DNA of 31,293 bases, taken from the NCBI GenBank assembly GCA_028565635.1, contig JAOXYB010028733.1:1-31293 (forward strand). The letters run 5' to 3'. Below, piece by piece: positions 19,257 through 30,457 of this stretch (position 1 is its first letter; each line of letters opens with the position of its first letter). The notes below the pieces were generated by a model, which saw only the letters and a program-made list of their open reading frames with translations, had not been told where the DNA came from and did not search any database. Origin of the DNA: Phoronis ovalis. Taxonomy: Eukaryota; Phoronida; Phoronidae. The position numbers were made by a program, and so were the translations under genes.

Positions 19257-20605
19257 TCAGCTACCCCGATGTGGCAGAATTATTTTCTCTGAGGTTAGCC
19301 TAGATTTGCCATGCATCATACGTGAACGACGGACATTGCTCACCTATCATAAAAATACCAGTTACAAATTAAAATAGGTAACAGAATGGAAATTTTGTAA
19401 GTGGATTGTGGGGTATATGTATTTTGTAGAAGGTGTATCAATGACAATTAACTGGCATTTCACAAATCCAGCATTGTCATACACGCAATGTATGATATGC
19501 ATTTTACAAAATTAGATGCGAGTTTAATGTTTCTGAAATATAATTTCCAATTCTTTAAATACTTGACAAGACACAAGTGTTTATCACTTATCAGTAATTC
19601 ACACCTGATGATGGTAATCTAATCAGTACAGAACAGGTTCGCCACGATGTTAACATGTCTATATAAGTAGCACTACGCATTAAAAACGGGATCATCGTGT
19701 CTTTAAACGACCTTGGCGATGCAGGCAGTACAGTTGTGATAATATTCACTATAAGCAAAACTTGAATCTTAACTGCCTGGCTTACTGATCTGAAACTATT
19801 TATTTGGAAAATATCTCATTTAACAACTTGAGCCTTCTTTATTTTTTGTTTCTTACAATCAACAAAGAAACACTTGAATTCACCAATTGCAACAGGTGAA
19901 TTTAGATTACCAAATCCAGTACATGTAAGATTTATGGGAATAATAAATCTATACATATTACCATCTTTAATAATTAAGCATAAAGTATATTTGCATAATG
20001 AAAGACTGCAACAGATTACTGGATAGTAGCCATAACTTATTGATACTCCTAAAAATGTCTGAAATTTTTTATGTTAAAATTTGATAGTCTACAAATCATT
20101 TTTATCAGAGGTAATAAGTTTGGACTAGCAATTCAGAGCCATCTTCTACCAGTTGGCTTCTATTCGAATAATTACTGTGCTTTACAATTACATATAGTTT
20201 AAAGACTGACTGTTACGATAATATCAACATACATGTCTTCACATATCAGATATATTTTACACTTTTATGTATGATTACTGGTAATGAACGCTCTAAATAC
20301 GTCTGCCATCACAACATTTGCTTCTGCATTAAGTTGATAAAAAACAACATGAAAACAAACGGACTAAAAACAAACAAAGCTACCACTGGTTAATTTTAAC
20401 CATTTAATGTGCATTATCAAAGTATAAACGATATGTTTGCAATATGCATGTAGATTTCCAGCAGGAAAGATCAGTTCAGAACACATTAAAAAAATATCTG
20501 TTATATATGGTCATACAGCAAGTAGCTTCCGTCTAAAACGTTTATAACAAATGCATATATATAGCCATTTATATTGTCACTAAAATAAGGTTACAGTTAT
20601 CCCTG

Positions 20606-21195
20606 TTATCCCTGGGCGTAAACGCATGAGGTTACTTGATTATTTATGTTGCTAACATGGTCATAATTGTCTAATAACTTTTGTGATCCCTTGTTACTTT
20701 CTCGCAAATGGTCATATTCCGGTGAGTTACTATTATCGCCTGGCTTAACATTTACGCCATTGTTTCGCATAAGGATGTTCCCATCTGCAGAATCTCCGCG
20801 AACATTCACACTGCTAGGCGTATCGTACAGATTACATAGAAGTTTGTCACAAGATCTAGACTCATTATTTATAAGCATAGACGGAATATTTCGATCCTCA
20901 ATTTCTTCGTAATTATTGCTATGGCAACCAGGCGGTACGTTATTGTAATTTGTAATTTGTTTCTCACCATTTTTCACGCCCTCAGCATGAGACAATGGAA
21001 CTTCATAACCTGTCACATAGTCCGGATTTACGTGACCTTGACCTTGACCTTCACGTTCATGTCCATGTCCAATGCTTTCACTGGTAACGGAGCCTTGGCC
21101 AGAATCTTTGTCTGAAGGCTGGTCTCGTTTTAAGGCGGACTGACCTGGTAATGACAAGACATTTTTAAGTGAGGAGTTTTGGAACGGCCGTTTTC
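20606..21195 (-). CDS. Selectin-like receptor exon 12: distal cytoplasmic tail
   Basis: The acceptor is atctgccttccag and the stop is TAA at 20608-20606. Phase 1 joins G|GA to give Gly. The 195-residue tail holds NPDYVTGYEVP, NYEEIED, NLYDTPS, PEYDHL, NYDHV and CVYAQG. The same frame is open further upstream to 21348 through a hydrophobic segment, described separately. Frames on the + strand at 20667-21115 are shadows. Confidence 0.9.
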
Positions 21196-24100
21196 CTGGA
21201 AGGCAGATTAAATATCGTTTTTTATAAAATTTAAAAACATGCATTGACAAGGTAATACAGTAACCTGCTGTAACTGAAACAATTAAGACGGAAGCGCAGA
21301 TCACAGCGTAATTGTGTCTTTGAAATTGAAGTACATCGTAATAAATGTCTAACGTGGAAACAGATTCAGATTTGTTTTGATTGGCAGAGTCACAATTATA
21401 TTAGTGCGTGTAAATCTATAATCGCTTTTCGAATCTTAACAGTAAGAATCAATAGTTTTACCTTTGTATGAGAGCAGACTTCCACTGGGGGCCTGTGTTG
21501 CATTACCATCTATTCCATAATTATACATGGGGTTCTCTGTAGTAACATAGATAGACTCTTCGAGCTCAGGTATTTTACGTCTACAAAAATAAATACATTA
21601 TATATTGATTTACATATTATAATGAAACGCATAAGGTGCTGCTTAAATAAAACTTTGAAAACAATCATCATATATTATTATTTCTTCGTGAAAAATAGTA
21701 AAAAAGTATATCCCGCTCTCCCGTGTCATCGATCATGAAATCCGTATGTTGTGGAAAGGGGTTGAATAAGCCATTTTTTTAGGAAAGCTCTTAATTGTTT
21801 CGCAAATCACCATTATAATTTTACATTGCCAGCAATAAGCATTCGAAATCGATCCACATGGACGAGTACAATTGGATCACACTGCTCATTTGATTGACCT
21901 TTAATTATATAGCATTAAATAAAAATGATGATAATTATGATCACCTTGGAACTCATCCTTTCAGGTATTTATTGCGTGAAAAAATGTCGAATTAGTGCGT
22001 CGCATACCCGTTCTGTGAAGCAATTTAATGTAAATATATTAGGTTTACTACTTACGACTTCATCTACACCCGCTGAGGTCAACCATGAGCTACAATTGGC
22101 TACAAAGGGAATTTTGTAATGGGAATTTACTAATAAACAGTAACATTTTCTGAAATTTTGAAATGTAAAATCTTGCTAGGTATTATATCACTCACACGGA
22201 TAAAAAATAGTTCATCATTTTTTTACTAAAATGCCAAATATAACATATCAGCATGAAAAGGGATAGTGGGATATATAATAATTATTTGGCTGTGATGTAA
22301 GATTAACTTTTAATGTGCTTGCGTTTGAGGATTAACAAAACAAAATATGAAAAGAAAAAAAATAATAATATTAATTTTGCTTACCCTTTCCTTATGTAGA
22401 TTACCGTACATAGTATAAAGACGCCAAGGGCAATCAATACAGGAACACCTACAGCTGCCGCCAACCACCAGTCTGGAAACAGTTAAATAAAGTGACCCAA
22501 TGTATGATGCGCCAAAAGATGAACGGAGATGAATAGCGTTTAAATACGATATTGTCTCTCTCTAATATAATCTCGTTTAAGAACAGTAGAAAGTGCAACA
22601 AAACGACTTCTTTTGAAAATATTAGCGCATATGTATAGGCAATGACGATAATAATATCTTACTGTACAATAATGCCACATTTATATATATTTGTTTATAC
22701 TTTTCATACACATGAAGAAAAATGGAAGTACAAATTGGTCCCCTCAGGAGGATGGTACAAAGCTAGTAGGAATACATCAAATGCATAAAAGTGTTAAAGT
22801 CAGTTGTTTTCTTACCTGCTTTCCCTTGATCCACTGAGGCCTCCACAAAGCCATAGTCGGTCACTATGAAAGAGTTCACTATTGTATCGTTAGTTATTAA
22901 GGAGTTCTCATAAGTTGTACCAGCCTCAGTCGTCATTACCAAAATAGTTTGTGTTGCATTTGCTGATTCCATTTTTTGTGTCGTTGTTGATGACGTTGTG
23001 GCGCAACCGCCTGATAACACTAGGGGAGTACGTTAAATGACATTAATAAAATTAGATTTTGAAAAACTGTAAATTCCACATAACGTTTTAGAAAAATGAT
23101 GTGAAAATAACCAGGTATATACAGTATTTTAGGGTAACATCGGCTTGAATAATCCACAGTTTTCATTCAGATAATAAACATGCTTCTTTTATTACATTTC
23201 TTAACTTACCACATTGGCATCTCGGTTGCACTCCATCCCAGATACCCCGTTCCAGACACGTTCTGGTTCCGTTGCCACCTGAAGCTATTTCATAATTGGT
23301 GTTGCAAGTAAATTGAACAGTACTATGTAGCGTAAAGTTGTCTCCTCTCCGTACAGCATGTTCTGGTGTACCTGGATCTTCACAGTTGACAACTGTAATA
23401 AAAAAACAACATGCTACATTACAATTGTTTGAGTCTTGATAACTACAATTCCCCGATAGCAGTTTATGTAATAATTGCTGTTTAGGATTAGAGGCAAGAA
23501 ATGAAGAATAGGTACTTGCAAGCCGGTTTTTATATGCATTCTCTACATATATATCTGCAGTTTTATGATTTACATAATTATATAATATCCACTAATTTTT
23601 GCTTTTGGCCGCAATATTATAATTGTCCATTTATTGTTGTTTGGTGCCGTTAAAACTGATATCTCATACATACCGCTTCTAATATTTTAAAGCAGATATT
23701 CGTAAAGGTTCCAGTTAAATCCATAAAGACGAGTTTCGTAATGTTTCCTTTGTACTTAAAATTGATCAAACAAAATTAACCTGAACACATGATATGACTT
23801 CCGTTCCATCTGCCGTCATGCATGCATGTTCTTACATTGTCCCCTCCAGTTTGGCTATATCCAGAAGTACAGGCATAAGTCACCGTGTTTCCTATGGAAA
23901 ACCGTGTACCAACCCTGTTTGAGTTGAGAGACAGACTTGGCTCACCACAAGAGGTAGGAGTGTAGGGCTTAGCATCTGAAACGGGATAATCGTATTCATT
24001 AAATAAATAGGCTTTATGATGTTCCCAAGATCTTTGGTAAACACTAGTTTTTTTAAATATAATTAAGATATTATTTAAATAATTGAGCATTAAGAAATAT

Positions 24101-26799
24101 AATGCACTTTGCCATTACCCTTACATGTCGGTTTACGCATTGAATATAGAGAATACAAATTAAATGGCTATGCGTATCATCGACTCCTAACATACCTCCT
24201 TGAGACCCGGATTCGAAATGTTCCCAAAGGAATCATCACAAGGACGAGTTCATGGGTTTTGTATATGCCAAAATCATTAGAATATTTCTGTTAGGTTTAA
24301 ATTATACTGTTTGTATAAATCATTATATTTAAAATGATTGGTAACCAGGTTTTTTTTGTATGCATAACCTGGGATATATAAATTTTATTTATCCTAATTA
24401 TAATTGATCGCAGAAACTCACAAATAAAGAGACATAGTAAATTCTAAAATTAGAAAAAAGGAAATTACAAATTAGGTCGTGATAATGTTTTCTCTTTTGC
24501 AGAAATATATGGAACTGTTCTCATTTATGCTTAACTCTATTTTTTATTTCTAGTTTTTACTTTATCTTTGAATGTCAATAGAATTAAAAGATTCCATTCG
24601 AAATTTATCTTTACGTAATTTTGCATTTCAATTGACATTTGTGAGTACATGGCATAAAATGAATGACGACAAGTATGATATTGTTCAATATTGCTCATAC
24701 CACTCACCATATTTGCATAGGTAGTGATGAGAAGTACTACAATCCTCTACGTTGAGTTTATTAGACTGAGCATTGATTGTAACACAAAACTTGTTGCCAG
24801 TGGGAGCAGAATCCAATGACCACTTGGCTGTTTTTATAGTTATACCTAAAATGAAATTATCATTTACTGAATTGGACAAAGAAACAATTAATCTGTAAAG
24901 CATAAAATAGGATCAGAAATAAATGAGTACATTAAGTATTTTACCCGATGGGATCTTACCGTTTAACCATTTGAAAATCAATGGTACGTTTCTATTCCAT
25001 GTGGCACCTATCCAGTAGCTGCCAGTGTAATTTTTGTGAGACCTTATTCTTTCCGCTACGAGATCATGCGTTTTCTGGTCTTTTATTCTGGCTAGATATC
25101 CGCCTTCGTTTTTACACTCTGTATTAGCATTGTCCCAACTAGTACCAAGACTGTCGCACTTTGGATCTGGGTCGTCATGATTTTTGTAACATTTCTCATA
25201 AAACTCTCCTTTTAATTTATAACAAATGGTTCCAATACTGATGTATCTATTTTCGTCCCAGTGATTATTACGGACTTCATCACACGACTTATCTACAATA
25301 GCAAAGTTTAAAAAGGGTCGTCAATCAATATTTAAGACAATATCAGTGCAAGTGGCAGAATAAGGACTTCAACCGGACATTATTTCTCAGTAACAGCTAC
25401 TTACTGAATTGACAGACGTATTTCGTAATGACACCACGTTGCTCTTTCGTTTTAGAGTTTTCATCGTTCCACATGTATACCTGTTTACCATGGCCATGGT
25501 CTCTATATTGCATCATGATGTAGTCTTCAGCAGCTGATACGTCGTTAGGTTCTCCGGGATACCAGTTATAGTACTTCAGTTCTTCGCCTGGAAATAAACC
25601 AATCAAAAATAATGTTAGATAATATACATTGTATATATGGTGTCTGCTGTCTGCTTGCTGAATGTAGAGAGACAACATTTCTATAAACCCAGTACACTCA
25701 GATATTCGAACACATGCATTTTAATTTTAAAAATTTACAAATTCTTGGCCATTACAAAAGTAGGTAAACGCGTTTTACGTATGAATTATGTAAGGAGGGA
25801 ATATTTGCATAAACGAATAATAGATAACATACCATTCTCCCAGTACCATCGTTTTACAGCGTAACCTCCCATCCAGTACTGTCCTGTCATATCTTTAAAT
25901 ACTATATTCTGTAAAAACATTTCGGTTTCATTGTCTTCAATACTAAGAAATTGGCCACCTCTGCCACTGGTGCAAGAGAAACGTGCATCAGTCCATTTTC
26001 TGCTCTCTGGTACAATCTGTACACAGGTCTCGTTGTTCATAAGGATTCCTTCGTGAGGACATAATACGCTTTGGTCTAAAAGCAATTTTTTATCGTTTAT
26101 GAAACGCTGTCAGTAACAAAATTGCGCTATACAACAATGATGTAGGTAGGCAAGTAAAACCCATTCAGCAATTATACTTGTTACAAAAATTAAAACATTA
26201 CATAAATATATACACAATACTTACTTATACAAAGAGGAGCATTTTCTAACCATTTTCCGTCAACTTGGCAGATTCTGTGTGACGTTCCAAAAATAGTGTA
26301 GCCGGTGTTACAAACATACTTCACAACATCATTTCTATTATATTGGATACTCATTGGTTCTATTCTTCCATTCGCCGGTATGTCCGGACGACCACAGTCT
26401 TGGGCTAAAATAAATTATGATATCAGTGCAGGTGTTTTTAGTCATTTAAAATGATTAGATGTATACAGGCTCATTATTCAAGGCAGGAATGACGATCAGG
26501 GGTTAATTAGTGACATTGAATTAATGTCAGTGATTGGGTTGTCGATGAAAATTGTCCAGCACAGAAGTAATACTAATCTGTAGCATCTGGCAGTGACCAC
26601 GTAACTAAAATCACAACTGTAAGCACTAGCTTGTAAGCAAATTTTAACAGCAGTTTGGTAATAAATGTAAAATGAATATTAAAGACGTTGTATGTAATTG
26701 AGGTTTCCTTGAGGTAAATAATTTAAACCTACCTTGAACATTCAAGTAGCACAATATTGAAACAGCAAGAAAGGCTAAAATAGCAAATTTGTATTCCAT
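20606..26799 (-). CDS. Selectin-like receptor: sushi, two C-type lectin domains, two sushi, TM
   Basis: Twelve exons on the - strand (26799-26733, 26404-26225, 26075-25833, 25587-25405, 25292-24960, 24845-24708, 23975-23781, 23392-23210, 23019-22816, 22472-22385, 21580-21462, 21195-20606) join in phase at all junctions to 2523 bases, 840 aa. Order: signal peptide, sushi/CCP1, CTLD1 with EPN and WND, CTLD2 without calcium ligands, CCP2, CCP3, Ser/Thr stalk, TM, and a long tyrosine-rich tail. Lectin plus sushi domains on one TM protein recalls selectins, but there is no EGF domain and the order differs, so orthology is not claimed. A surface recognition and phosphotyrosine signalling role is inferred. 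An in-frame Met at 26814 could also be the start. Confidence 0.9.
21196..21348 (-). CDS. Possible alternative TM extension of exon 12
   Basis: Reading on the - strand, the frame of exon 12 stays open back to an acceptor, tttccacgttag, before 21348. The extra 153 bases encode IYYDVLQFQRHNY, then AVICASVLIVSVTAGYCITL, then KFYKKR, which is a TM helix with a basic stop-transfer. The 5' edge starts in phase 1 with ac, exactly as the normal TM exon does, so exon 9 could splice to either. If used, it would replace exons 10 and 11. No transcript evidence is available. Confidence 0.42.
21462..21580 (-). CDS. Selectin-like receptor exon 11: proximal tail
   Basis: The acceptor is tttatttttgtag and the donor is acaaag|gtaaaa. 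It encodes RKIPELEESIYVTTENPMYN and a short Gly/Ser-rich end, SGSLLSYKG. NPMY is an NPxY-type motif used for endocytosis or PTB-domain binding. Both junction phases (2 in, 1 out) match the TM exon and the long tail exon. It has no internal Met suitable for ORF finding. Confidence 0.88.
22385..22472 (-). CDS. Selectin-like receptor exon 10: transmembrane helix
   Basis: The acceptor is aactgtttccag and the donor is aaagg|gtaagc. The 88 bases encode WWLAAAVGVPVLIALGVFIL and then CTVIYIRK, a clear single TM helix with a basic cytoplasmic edge. Start phase 1 joins G|AC (Asp) and end phase 2 joins GG|A (Gly). Confidence 0.92.
22816..23019 (-). CDS. Selectin-like receptor exon 9: Ser/Thr stalk
   Basis: The acceptor is tactcccctag and the donor is gcag|gtaag. 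It encodes about 68 residues, starting LSGGCATTSSTTTQKMESAN, rich in Thr, Ser and Asn with a few N-glycosylation sequons. There is no folded domain. It is a short membrane-proximal stalk, in contrast to the ~570-residue mucin stalk of the neighbouring paralogue. Confidence 0.86.
23210..23392 (-). CDS. Selectin-like receptor exon 8: sushi/CCP3
   Basis: The acceptor is ttttttattacag and the donor is caatgtg|gtaagt. One sushi domain fills the exon: NCEDPGTPEHA, VQFTCNTNYEIASG, RTCLERGIWDG and RCQC. The four cysteines and the Gly-x-Trp motif are in place. As with most CCP exons it is phase 1 on both sides. Confidence 0.93.
23781..23975 (-). CDS. Selectin-like receptor exon 7: sushi/CCP2
   Basis: The acceptor is cccgtttcag and the donor is ttcag|gttaat. 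It encodes a full sushi domain: SCGEPSLSL, VTYACTSGYSQTGG, RTCMHDGRWNG and IMCS. Four cysteines are present and both ends are phase 1. The open frame continuing upstream to 24090 is intronic. Confidence 0.93.
24708..24845 (-). CDS. Selectin-like receptor exon 6: end of CTLD2
   Basis: The acceptor is tttcattttag and the donor is tatg|gtgagt. It encodes AKWSLDSAP, NKFCVTINAQ, VEDCSTSHHYLCKY. The last three structural cysteines of the lectin fold are kept, but EPN is missing and WND is replaced by VED, so calcium-dependent sugar binding through the classical site is unlikely. Confidence 0.88.
24960..25292 (-). CDS. Selectin-like receptor exon 5: start of CTLD2
   Basis: The acceptor is agctattgtag-like at 25293 (tattgtag) and the donor is aaacg|gtaaga. 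110 full codons encode KSCDEVRNNHW, GTICYKLKG, TSWDNANTEC, GYLARIKD, SYWIGATWNR and KWLNG. An extra Cys pair (EKCYKNHDDPDPKC) sits between the first strand and the first helix. The exon closely parallels exon 4 of the neighbouring receptor, down to GATWNR and the intron at KW-x-NG. Confidence 0.9.
25405..25587 (-). CDS. Selectin-like receptor exon 4: end of CTLD1
   Basis: The acceptor is ggtttatttccag and the donor is caattca|gtaagt. It encodes NWYPGEPNDVSAAEDYIMMQ, then MWNDEN and KYVCQF. EPN and WND are both present, so the calcium/sugar site looks intact. The usual inner disulphide pair is absent: ED-Tyr stands in place of ED-Cys, and no Cys follows WND before the final one. Confidence 0.9.
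25833..26075 (-). CDS. Selectin-like receptor exon 3: start of CTLD1
   Basis: The acceptor is attgcttttag and the donor is aatg|gtatgt. It encodes VLCPHEGILMNNETC, KWTDARFSC, GQFLSIED, QYWMGGYAVK and RWYWENG, the first half of a long-form CTLD. Phase 1 at both ends. Confidence 0.92.
26225..26404 (-). CDS. Selectin-like receptor exon 2: sushi/CCP1
   Basis: The acceptor is tttattttag and the donor is tgtataa|gtaagt. A complete sushi domain: QDCGRPDIPANG, VKYVCNTGYTIFG, HRICQVDGKWLE and APLC. It lies directly after the signal peptide, so the mature N-terminus begins with a CCP domain. Confidence 0.92.
26733..26799 (-). CDS. Selectin-like receptor exon 1: signal peptide
   Basis: It encodes MEYKFAILAFLAVSILCYLN followed by VQ, ending g|gtagg in phase 1. 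With exon 2 it gives NVQAQDCGRP, cleavage likely after Ala. An in-frame ATG 15 bases upstream (26814) would add MLQDI. The downstream ATG is preferred because the basic residue then sits next to the hydrophobic core, but this is not decisive. Confidence 0.87.
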
Positions 26800-26814
26800 G
26801 ATGTCTTGTAACAT

Positions 26815-29800
26815 TAAATAACCAAATTGCTTAAAGGAGGGCTAGCGCCATTTCAAGAATCCAGTATGATGTTGTACGCATATCTCTCTGTCCGCGAACA
26901 AGGTTGCTTCTAATCATGAAATAGGTTAAAAGTAGCCGGTATATCTCAGATCTGATACTATAATCCGAATTCTTGTATCCCTGTGTCCAGGAGCATGGAT
27001 TCTTTAAACAAACATGTTTTATACAATGTAATGTGCATGTCACAAAAATATATAAGGAAATGGGCCTATAACTAGAACTATCATGGTTTCCTTTCTATCT
27101 TGCACAGCTAGAACAGTGTTCTTAAGCAATAAAGCCAAGATGATTTTCATTGTTATTTGAGAAGTGTGGTAATGTTTTGATTGAAACAATTGTCTTAAAA
27201 ACCTGTTATTGACGTACTAGTATAACTTGTACAATGAAACACGTGCATATTTAAGCAACAAAAATTGAGAATGCAGAGAAAAATATAAGGTAATCGACCT
27301 ACACTGCAGGATGCATGAAGTTTTTATATATACATATATGCATAAATTGCATGTACAATTTCCACAGTCACATGAAGAAAGACAGCATAGGATGGCATAA
27401 TATACTGGTATAGTGTATAATAAACTATAGTGTTTGATTTATTTAAAAACACTCTAAAAAAAGAAAACCGGTTAAAGTCTTGACAAAAGAACCAAATTCC
27501 TTTTTTTGACAAATATGATTTTATAGCTACTGCATTTTAATTGTATACTATACTATATATATATTTTGAATCGAGAGATGGGCATAATAGATAATTGTAT
27601 TAAACTGAACAATAGGTCTTAAATTTGTCAATGACTATATTATCGTCTATAATTACAATCATGCCCATGGATCTCACCACTTTCATATCTGTAAACGGCT
27701 CCAGTGCAATTTGCAAAATACAATAATCACAAAAATAAAAGCGTAGGCTCAGAAACTTGCACATGTATGCTAAAAATAATGTATGATAGTTTCATTGTTC
27801 TGCATCCTCACTTGTATGTCATTCGTCATTGTGCTATTGAAAGCGATCATAAAATAACTGCACACTTTAAATGAATTAATATTTTGTAGTTAGAATTAAA
27901 AATTAGTAAATTCAAAATAATCATTTCAAGATAAAAACCCGTTGAACATTGTTAGATCCTACCTATAGATATACCAAATCTTCAACAAATACCTGTTCAC
28001 CTCAATGTCAACAATCGGATATCATATCTAGTACAATGTTTGATTTGTGTTTAATAATTGACAAGTTGACACTTGGACTTGTCTTATCAAATTAATGCTC
28101 CAAGAAACAATTGTATATATTATCTGTATCATTCACAAAACATGTGATTACTTTACCCTTTCCTAGCAGTCACCCCGACATGCATTACCTTATACACACT
28201 GTCTAGACAAGAAGTATATTTTCTCACAAACATGAACTAAAATTGAACAGTAACTTTTTTCCGAAACTGTATACTGATGAGCAGCCTATTAGCTATAAGT
28301 AAAATAGTTGGTAAATAAATAATAAAATCACCATGGCCATATAAAAATAATGGCACTATTCATGTTACTTTAGGCGCAACATATACTATGTGTCATAATG
28401 TTTATTATTTACAACATTAAAAGGCACATGACCATAGAGCATACATCTTTACAATTGCGACTTTCTTTTATAAATCAAAAAAAATATATATCATTTTATG
28501 GGTGCTATCTAAAAGGTAGTGAATTTTCGGTCAATAAATGTTCATGACGTGAGTTTCGTAATCTTGTTCAAGGTGACATTCGTACTGTCATCTTCAAAGT
28601 TTGACACAAAACAAACATTTTAACAATTAACAACGTGCTTGGAAGATGACAGCATGAAGAGTGATCTACGTAATCGGTCAAATGGACAGAGGACATAGAT
28701 GTCCCAACAAGGACCCAGACCCAATATCCCATCTGATAAACAGCTGAACTTAATAGAAACTGATAAAAGACAATGTCGTACCAAGCATATAAAATTATGT
28801 CATACATTGTATGTTCTTTTATTATAATAAGGCGCTTTTTATGAAGGTGATACGGCTTTATAATGAAACTTCCTGATTATAAACATTCCATTTTTTTTTG
28901 TAGCATAAAATATAAATTATATAATAATGACTATGTTCAGTTCCTAGCTAGATGTAGAAAAATTTACTGTAAAGAAGTTGTTTAGGAGATAGACAAATCT
29001 GCAAATTTAAAATTAAAAATTGCATTTGCACATTGGTATCTGATCAAAATAACTATCTTATTATGTGGTTCGCACAGATTACATGCATTATATACGTGAT
29101 ACCGCGTATAGTGGAAAACACTTCGGTGAGAGCATTTTATTACCGGAATGTTCATGTTCGGTATTAAACGTCAAAGAAAGCAACATAACTCTTGAATGAA
29201 TACGTAATTAACACTGATTAAATATGCTACTATGCATAAATACTTGTTTACCTTCTAATTAATCACTTGTTAGTGACGATACGTTATATTACAGGATTAT
29301 ATTAATCGCGGTTTAATTATAATCCCTTTGTTCTCCAATGATGAGTATGCCAGTAGTGCTTCAGTAAGTGTAAATCTGTCATAAATTATGATATGAATAA
29401 TGGATTTAATAATATGTCATAAATCATATCCAAATTTCGATTCGATAAATCTCCAAAAACATTTAGAGTTTTAATTTCATGTTTTAAATAATATTCGTGT
29501 ATACCTTACAAAGCTATATAGCTATGACTGGAAAACGTGCTGAACCAATTTTACATGTACCTGCACGTAGATGTATTGTATTTCTAGCATCTAGCACCTA
29601 TTTCAAAGTCACAAAATATTCCCTTTATTGTGAGCTCAAACGTTGCACGATGAATTCGTTATAAACAAATGCTACCTAAAAAAAAGTTTTTTTAATTATG
29701 GGAACCACATTTAATTTAGTGCACAATTCGGATTGCTGAACAAATCCACCCCCCACGATACATTGGATTACAATGAGTACTAAAACTCCATTTACAGTAA

Positions 29801-30457
29801 AAATATGATGATATTTTGTAACATACGCTGGTATGATTCGATCAGTAAAATTGTTAATTCGTGAATACTTACAAAAAAAATCGTTAGAATCTGAGACATT
29901 CTATACATTTTCAAAAAAAAGTCGAATGCTACAAATCAAATGTTTTAAAATACACAATTGTGCAATTTTAATGAGTGAAGGAGTGCAAACTATGGAATAC
30001 ACTGTTTATTACAGAGATGTCAAGTTGAGGCACCTGTGGCGACTCCTAGAGGAATTACAAAGAAACATTTTATAGAAATTTGTCGTTTTATGTATGCCAT
30101 TTTGTTGTTATAAGTGTAAGATGATTCTAACAACAAGTAGTACCTGTTGCAAAATTTAAACGAACAAATTGCTGTCAACGTCTATGCTATACTTTAATGT
30201 AGGCAATACTTAGCGATACGTAGCAAATGCGGACGAGTCAAAGCTGCGTCTACTGTTAGTTAAACAATCTCATCAGACTTGATTTTGAAATAGGTGAAGC
30301 CAATATATCTGTAAAAGAGCCCCAAATGACTGCACTAATTGAAATCAAAGCGTAATTATCAAAAAATGCTTAGAATTTTCATTTTATTAATAACCTAACA
30401 TAATTGATTCTGTACAGAACTGATGTTGAAAAACTGATCGTAATTTAACTTTAAAAG
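26815..30457. other. 5' flank of the selectin-like receptor, no gene seen
   Basis: AT-rich sequence with only short frames and no recognisable domain or splice structure on either strand. It presumably includes the promoter of the - strand receptor; no core promoter element could be placed with confidence. An 11-base inverted pair (ctgtcatcttc and gaagatgacag) occurs near 28585-28650. Confidence 0.5.

Larger units (their letters stand above)
16971..20605. other. Region between the two lectin-receptor genes
   Basis: It contains the promoter region of the double-lectin receptor and the 3' UTR of its paralogue, neither resolved. It is AT-rich with one palindrome at 17981-18081, an AT run at 18578-18593, and one unassigned open frame at 18982-19256. 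Nothing else is supportable. Confidence 0.5.

Noticed and set aside
20667-21115. Short + strand frames
   Set aside because: They are shadows of the receptor tail exon on the - strand and have no domain or splice context.
24109-24294. 61-codon + strand frame in a receptor intron
   Set aside because: No domain, no splice partners; chance frame in AT-rich intron.
29833-30075. 80-codon + strand frame
   Set aside because: Basic, low-complexity-like composition, no recognised domain, no supporting splice or promoter structure; likely chance.
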